DNA of 9,393 nucleotides, taken from contig JAPKEI010000088.1 of NCBI GenBank assembly GCA_028872685.1, positions 1 to 9,393 on the forward strand, in the 5' to 3' direction. Numbering within the stretch: position 1 is the first letter of the stretch; every line of letters starts with the position of its first letter. The notes under the pieces are model-generated. The model was given only the letters and a program-made list of their open reading frames with translations. It was not told where the DNA came from and did not search any database. The stretch comes from Verrucomicrobiota bacterium (GTDB taxonomy: Bacteria; Verrucomicrobiota; Verrucomicrobiia; Limisphaerales; UBA1100). A program made the position numbers and the translations under genes. Below, in pieces: positions 5,890-9,393 of this stretch.

Positions 5890-7340
5890 GCGTTATATGT
5901 GGAAGAAGAGACATCGCCGCCTCGGCCGGTCCAGTTGGTGTGGAAGAACTCACCGCGCGGTTTGTCGATACGTTCGTAGGTGTGGGCGCCGAAGTAGTCG
6001 CGCTGGGCTTGAAGTAAATTGGCAGGGAGTCGTTCAGTGCGGTAGCTGTCGAAGAAGGACAGGGCGGTGCTGAAGGCGGGCACGGGAATGCCGCGCTTGG
6101 CAGCGACGGCGATAACGTTGCGCCAGCCCTTTTGGCTATGGCGGATTTCGCGTTTAAAATAGGTATCAAGCAGCAGCGATTGGAGGCGCGGGTGTTTGCC
6201 ATAGGCATCTTTAATTTTGCCGAGGAAAGCACTGCGGATGATGCAGCCGCCGCGCCACATCATGGCGATGTTGCCGTAGTTGAGTTGCCAGTTATATTCC
6301 TTGGCGGCGGCACGCAGTAGCATAAAGCCCTGTGTGTAGCTGACAATCTTGGAGGCATAAAGTGCGCAGCGAATGTCCTCGATGAATTTCGCCCGCTCGC
6401 GGGTGATGGCGGGCTTCGGGCCGCGAATTTTTTTGCTGGCCTTCACGCGCTCGTCTTTTTGCGCGGAGATGCAACGTGCGTACACAGCCTCGGCGATGAG
6501 GGTGATGGGCATCCCGAGTTCAGCGGAGTTAATGATGGTCCATTTTCCGGTGCCTTTTTGGCCAGCGGTATCAAGAATCTTTTCCACGAGAGGTTGGCCG
6601 TCGATGTCTTTGTAGCCGAGGATGTCCCGGGTGATTTCGATGAGATAGGAATCGAGAGGACCGGTATTCCATTCGGCGAAGACGGCGTGCATTTCATCGG
6701 CGCTCATTCCGAGGCCGGTCTTCATCAAATTATATGCCTCGCAGATAAGTTGCATGTCGCCGTACTCAATGCCGTTGTGCACCATCTTCACATAATGCCC
6801 CGCGCCATCGGCACCGACCCAATCACAGCAGGGGACGTTATTTTCCACTTTGGCGGAGATGGCTTGGAAAATTTCCTTCACGTGCGGCCATGCGGCGGGG
6901 GAGCCGCCGGGCATAATAGACGGACCAATGCGCGCGCCTTCTTCGCCGCCGGAAACGCCGGTTCCCACAAAAAGAAATCCACGCGATTCGAGATATTTTG
7001 TGCGTCGGATAGTATCTTCGTATAACGAGTTTCCGCCATCGATAATGATGTCGCCTGGGGCGAGATGAGGCACCAGTTTCTCGATGAAATCATCGACCGG
7101 TTGACCGGCCTTCACGAGGAGCATCACGCGGCGGGGGTGTTTGAGGTGGCCTACCATTTCGGGGATAGTGCGCGCGCCGATGATGTTTGTGCCTTGGGCT
7201 TCGCCGGCCAAAAATTCGTCTACGCGGGCCGCGGTGCGGTTGTGAGCCACGACTGTGTAGCCGTGGTCGTTCATATTAAGAATGAGATTCCGGCCCATTA
7301 CAGCCAGTCCGATGAGAGCGATATCGCCTTGGGGTTCCAT
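5886..7340 (-). CDS. gnd: 6-phosphogluconate dehydrogenase, decarboxylating
   Basis: The protein has 484 aa, the length of the long (E. coli/eukaryotic-type) 6PGDH. It converts 6-phosphogluconate and NADP+ to ribulose 5-phosphate, CO2 and NADPH in the oxidative pentose phosphate pathway. The N-terminal Rossmann fold shows IGLAVMG (10-16) and HNRT (33-36), the latter fitting NADP+ preference. GGNSLYED (102-109) and the family signature around VSGGEEGARIGPSIMPGG (129-146) follow. The catalytic segment KMVHNGIEYGD (185-195) contains Lys185, Asn189 and Glu192. The C-terminal helical domain has GQKGTGKWT (260-268), and the tail carries YFGAHTYER (449-457) and FFHTNW (465-470), which reach the partner active site in the dimer. 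All expected residues are present. The ATG at 7340 gives the normal N-terminus, although no Shine-Dalgarno sequence precedes it. The HAD phosphatase gene is coupled to its 3' end. Confidence 0.97.
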   Translation of the reverse strand: MEPQGDIALIGLAVMGRNLILNMNDHGYTVVAHNRTAARVDEFLAGEAQGTNIIGARTIPEMVGHLKHPRRVMLLVKAGQPVDDFIEKLVPHLAPGDIIIDGGNSLYEDTIRRTKYLESRGFLFVGTGVSGGEEGARIGPSIMPGGSPAAWPHVKEIFQAISAKVENNVPCCDWVGADGAGHYVKMVHNGIEYGDMQLICEAYNLMKTGLGMSADEMHAVFAEWNTGPLDSYLIEITRDILGYKDIDGQPLVEKILDTAGQKGTGKWTIINSAELGMPITLIAEAVYARCISAQKDERVKASKKIRGPKPAITRERAKFIEDIRCALYASKIVSYTQGFMLLRAAAKEYNWQLNYGNIAMMWRGGCIIRSAFLGKIKDAYGKHPRLQSLLLDTYFKREIRHSQKGWRNVIAVAAKRGIPVPAFSTALSFFDSYRTERLPANLLQAQRDYFGAHTYERIDKPRGEFFHTNWTGRGGDVSSSTYNA

Positions 7341-7434
7341 TAGAATACGTCACACGGTACGTGCAAGGCGCGAACGATTACAAAAACAGGCGATGGATAA
7401 AAGCCATTTTTTGAAAAAAAATGCGCAAAAGGGG
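7341..7434 (-). other. Intergenic gap upstream of gnd, no confident promoter
   Basis: This 94-nt gap separates gnd from the hypothetical gene upstream. It is richer in A/T than its surroundings and contains long A and T runs. Read on the minus strand, I find no -35/-10 pair with good match and spacing. It could hold a promoter for gnd, or simply be part of a longer operon transcript. Confidence 0.4.
7405..7423. repeat. AT-only palindrome between gnd and the hypothetical gene
   Basis: An 8-bp inverted repeat, CATTTTTT/AAAAAATG, encloses a 3-nt loop. It begins 12 nt past the stop of the minus-strand hypothetical gene. Its stem is almost all A-T and no T-tract follows, so it is a poor terminator. 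It could equally be a protein-binding or bent-DNA site, or chance in an A/T-rich patch. Confidence 0.3.
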
Positions 7435-7932
7435 TCAAAAAAGTTGGAGGCGATCGTCGTTTTCCAGAGCCGCCTCGAGGTTTGGCCAGCCGGCATCGTT
7501 CATTGTGTGGAAGGCGTGGAGGTATAGGACGATCACATCGCGGTCGTGATTAGCCAGAAGATTGTCGAGCGCGGCGGAGAGCATATCGTCGGCGATAGTT
7601 TCGGGCAGTTTTTCGACGATGCCTTCTTCGTGTTTGATATCGAGCGCGTCTAGAAACTGAGTGAGCAGACCAATTTGATGTTTGAGCAACCAACCGCGCA
7701 GGAGCGAACCGGCCGCCTCATCGAAGGCGGGTTTGGACATCGCTTGCACCATCGTTTTGTGGCGGGTGGGCTTGGGTTGCTTTTTGAGAAACTGCGGCCG
7801 CATCCCGCGCAGACGTGCAACTGCGCCGAGGGTGGCCTCGTAGAGCTCACGGTTGTCCTCGGCGGTGTCGGCGAGAATGCGGTGGGCCAGTTCGGGTGAG
7901 ATAAACCCAATCAATTCGTATGAACTCAGCAT
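7435..7932 (-). CDS. Hypothetical protein, mostly helical, coupled to lpxI
   Basis: This is a 165-aa protein of no family I recognise. It has no signal peptide and no membrane helix. The N-terminal part (1-42) reads as amphipathic helices. A basic patch follows at about 45-67 (KKQPKPTRHK). The C-terminal half (about 70-165) looks helical and holds GWLLKHQIGLLTQFLDAL (80-97) and a segment rich in Asp, His and Leu (112-146). The overall pattern resembles a small cytosolic helical-bundle protein. Its ATG lies only 2 nt after the lpxI stop (TAA-CT-ATG) and has no Shine-Dalgarno sequence, so it is probably co-translated with lpxI. The tight spacing and clean coding character support a real gene. 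A link to lipid A or envelope synthesis is possible only by position. Confidence 0.75.
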   Translation of the reverse strand: MLSSYELIGFISPELAHRILADTAEDNRELYEATLGAVARLRGMRPQFLKKQPKPTRHKTMVQAMSKPAFDEAAGSLLRGWLLKHQIGLLTQFLDALDIKHEEGIVEKLPETIADDMLSAALDNLLANHDRDVIVLYLHAFHTMNDAGWPNLEAALENDDRLQLF

Positions 7933-7934
7933 AG

Positions 7935-8744
7935 TTAAACAGCGGTGAGGGTGATGCCGTGGCGTTGGGCCAGGGCGTCTACTTCCGATTCATCCAGCAA
8001 CAGCGTGCGGCCGGCTTCGAAGGCGAGCGCGCGGATGTTGGCGGAGGCGCAGGTTTCCAGAGTTTGCGCGCCGAGGCAAGGAATATCAAAGCGCAGATCG
8101 TGGCCGGGTTTTGGGATTTTGACGGCTACCGCGCCTTCGGCCAGTTCGCCACCGCGTGTGAGACAGGCATCGGTGCCCTCAAGGCCTTCGACAGCAAGGA
8201 CGGTTCCGTTTTTGACAACCACGGTTTGGCCAATTTCGAGTCGGCTGGTTTCGCGTGCGATGCGAAGGCCGTACTCGATGTCAGCACGCACATCATCGGT
8301 TGGTTCGGGGCCGAACTGGAAACCGGGCTCGGGCATTGCGGGCTTGAGCCACGGGGTGGCCTCGATGAGAGTGATGCCGTCCTTGGCGAGTTCATCAGCG
8401 ATGCCGCCAAAAAGTGAGTGGGCGTTTTTCTCGGGCAAACTAGCGAGCAGCTTGACGGCGCGTAGGTCGGGGCGGAGGTCAAAAAGATTCTTGGGCGCAA
8501 TTTGGCCGACCATCACGCATTGAGTGACGTTGTTTTTCTGAAAGACCTCCACCAGCTTGTTGAGTTGCCCGACGCGGAGCCATTCGATGACATCCACGAG
8601 TTCGGCCAGTTCCGGCTCGGTCTCATCCGTGAAGGCGGCGGCCACGAGCTGCTGGACGCCGGCGGCGCGCGCTTCGCGCGCGAGGACGCGGGGCAGGGTG
8701 CGGTTGCCGGCGATGATGCCGAGCGTGTGCGGAGTGTCAGCCAT
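7935..8744 (-). CDS. lpxI: UDP-2,3-diacylglucosamine diphosphatase LpxI
   Basis: The protein has 269 aa. It hydrolyses UDP-2,3-diacylglucosamine to lipid X and UMP, the fourth step of lipid A synthesis, at the cytoplasmic face of the inner membrane. It replaces LpxH in bacteria that lack that enzyme. The N-terminal domain opens with LGIIAGNRTLP (8-18) and continues to VMVGQIAPKNLFDLRPD (77-93). The C-terminal domain shows IGQTVVVKNGTVLAVEGLEGTDACLTR (171-197, listed here in part: EGTDA at 189-193) and the family motif KPGHDLRFDIP (212-222), rich in the acidic residues needed for catalysis. In the first motif the usual Gly-Gly-Gly reads Gly-Asn-Arg. The ATG at 8744 is preferred over an in-frame TTG at 8780, because the extra 12 residues are not part of the family and run into the terminator. 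No other lipid A gene is adjacent. Confidence 0.93.
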   Translation of the reverse strand: MADTPHTLGIIAGNRTLPRVLAREARAAGVQQLVAAAFTDETEPELAELVDVIEWLRVGQLNKLVEVFQKNNVTQCVMVGQIAPKNLFDLRPDLRAVKLLASLPEKNAHSLFGGIADELAKDGITLIEATPWLKPAMPEPGFQFGPEPTDDVRADIEYGLRIARETSRLEIGQTVVVKNGTVLAVEGLEGTDACLTRGGELAEGAVAVKIPKPGHDLRFDIPCLGAQTLETCASANIRALAFEAGRTLLLDESEVDALAQRHGITLTAV

Positions 8745-8778
8745 TGGCAGGAGCTTAACAGGCAAAGCGGGACGGCAC

Positions 8779-8811
8779 AAAAAAAAAGCCCCACCGGTTT
8801 TAGGGGGGGCT
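8779..8811 (-). terminator. Strong intrinsic terminator
   Basis: Read on the minus strand, a stem AGCCCC/GGGGCT (8811-8806 with 8792-8787), extended by two further C-G pairs beyond one mismatch, closes a 7-nt loop. A run of nine T (8787-8779) follows. It lies 20 nt beyond the stop of the acidic hypothetical gene and only about 34 nt before the lpxI ATG. Confidence 0.9.
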
Positions 8812-8830
8812 GTGAAAGGGGGTAGGCTTG

Positions 8831-9393
8831 CTAGGAGCCGTCGCCTGGGAGTTTGAGGCCTTGGGTGCCTTCCATCATCAGGGCGATGGCGAGACGCAGT
8901 TGGCGTTGCTCGCGATCCAAATCCTTGGAATCTTTCTCTGCCAATTCCTTAAGGATTCTATTGGCGTTCTGCAGCTTGATCAGCACATTCCGGGATTGGT
9001 CTGCCAGTGTGCCTTTGTTGGTGATTTCAGTTTCATCCATAAACCGTACCAGTTCGGACTGCAGCCCGTCGGCAAGGATATTGAGAGCCTCTTCATCCTC
9101 GGCATCCTCGGCGAATTTGTTGACGGCATCCTTGTTGTTTTCGAGATAAGCATCGATGGTTTTGCCCAGTTCAGTGGTGGAATCTTGCAGGACCTGAAGG
9201 GTCCAGTTTTCCACACGTTTTTCCATGGTATCGCCAATCTTGGGGGTGTCCTCATCTTCAGCCCATTCGGGGATTTTTTTGATATTCTCCTTCAAATTAG
9301 CCATCCAGCTTTCCCAGGTGATGCCTTCCCCTTTGATGGTGTCCTCGGTTTGCTCAGCGAGGATTCGAACGACAATGCCGGGTGCTTTTTCCG
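8831..9393 (-). CDS. Acidic hypothetical protein, 5' end beyond the window
   Basis: At least 186 residues are visible. The frame has an ATG at 9304 (157 aa from there), but the 29 codons upstream of it to the window edge contain no stop and read like protein (for example GIVVRILAEQTEDTIKGEG). No good Shine-Dalgarno sequence precedes 9304. I therefore take the gene as partial at its 5' end. The protein is very rich in Glu, Asp and Lys, with repeated heptad-like hydrophobic spacing, for example QVLQDSTTELGKTIDAYLE and VLIKLQNANRILKELAEK. This indicates long amphipathic helices or a coiled coil. No membrane helix or known enzyme motif is visible in this part. A strong terminator follows directly, so it ends a transcription unit. 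I do not recognise the family. Confidence 0.72.
   Translation of the reverse strand, partial: EKAPGIVVRILAEQTEDTIKGEGITWESWMANLKENIKKIPEWAEDEDTPKIGDTMEKRVENWTLQVLQDSTTELGKTIDAYLENNKDAVNKFAEDAEDEEALNILADGLQSELVRFMDETEITNKGTLADQSRNVLIKLQNANRILKELAEKDSKDLDREQRQLRLAIALMMEGTQGLKLPGDGS

Noticed and set aside
6459..7025. 188-codon open frame on the plus strand opposite gnd
   Set aside because: It is antisense to a well-conserved enzyme and its translation has no recognisable domain. Long opposite-strand frames are expected from codon bias.
7945..8523. 192-codon open frame on the plus strand opposite lpxI
   Set aside because: Antisense shadow of lpxI: a Ser/Arg-rich translation with no domain signature and no ribosome binding site.
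8666..8682. 7-bp GC-only hairpin (CGCGCGC/GCGCGCG) inside lpxI
   Set aside because: It falls in codons for Ala-Arg-Glu-Ala-Arg within a conserved part of the protein and is explained by GC-rich codon choice.

Overview
The window looks like a piece of chromosome from a Gram-negative bacterium, most likely in the Verrucomicrobiota or a neighbouring PVC lineage. The reasons are a lipid A gene of the LpxI type, a divergent FtsZ whose C-terminal peptide is of a style I associate with that phylum, and generally moderate-to-high GC coding sequence. The lineage is an inference from protein character, not a search result. I see no tRNA, rRNA, CRISPR array, transposase, integrase or phage gene.

Layout. 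The window splits into two convergent gene blocks whose stop codons abut at 5010/5011. The plus-strand block (147-5010) holds a divergent FtsZ-like protein followed by three consecutive CNNM/CorC-type membrane proteins (DUF21 transmembrane domain plus CBS pair). The second and third of these are joined to their predecessors by ATGA and TAATG overlaps and have strong Shine-Dalgarno sequences. The minus-strand block, read right to left, holds an acidic hypothetical protein running off the right edge, a strong intrinsic terminator, lpxI, a hypothetical helical protein 2 nt after lpxI, a 93-94 nt gap, gnd (6-phosphogluconate dehydrogenase), and a HAD-family phosphatase that overlaps gnd by 4 nt.

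How they may work together. The minus block joins lipid A synthesis (LpxI) and the oxidative pentose phosphate pathway (Gnd) with a HAD phosphatase that may act on a small phosphorylated metabolite. The plus block is the unusual part. It has an FtsZ homologue that keeps the tubulin/FtsZ fold signature and an intact C-terminal partner-binding peptide, but has changed residues in the GTP-binding loop, the guanine-contacting loop and the catalytic T7 loop. It is followed by three non-identical Mg2+-transporter-like proteins, the middle one lacking the usual C-terminal domain. Whether the FtsZ-like protein and the transporters are functionally linked cannot be decided from sequence alone.
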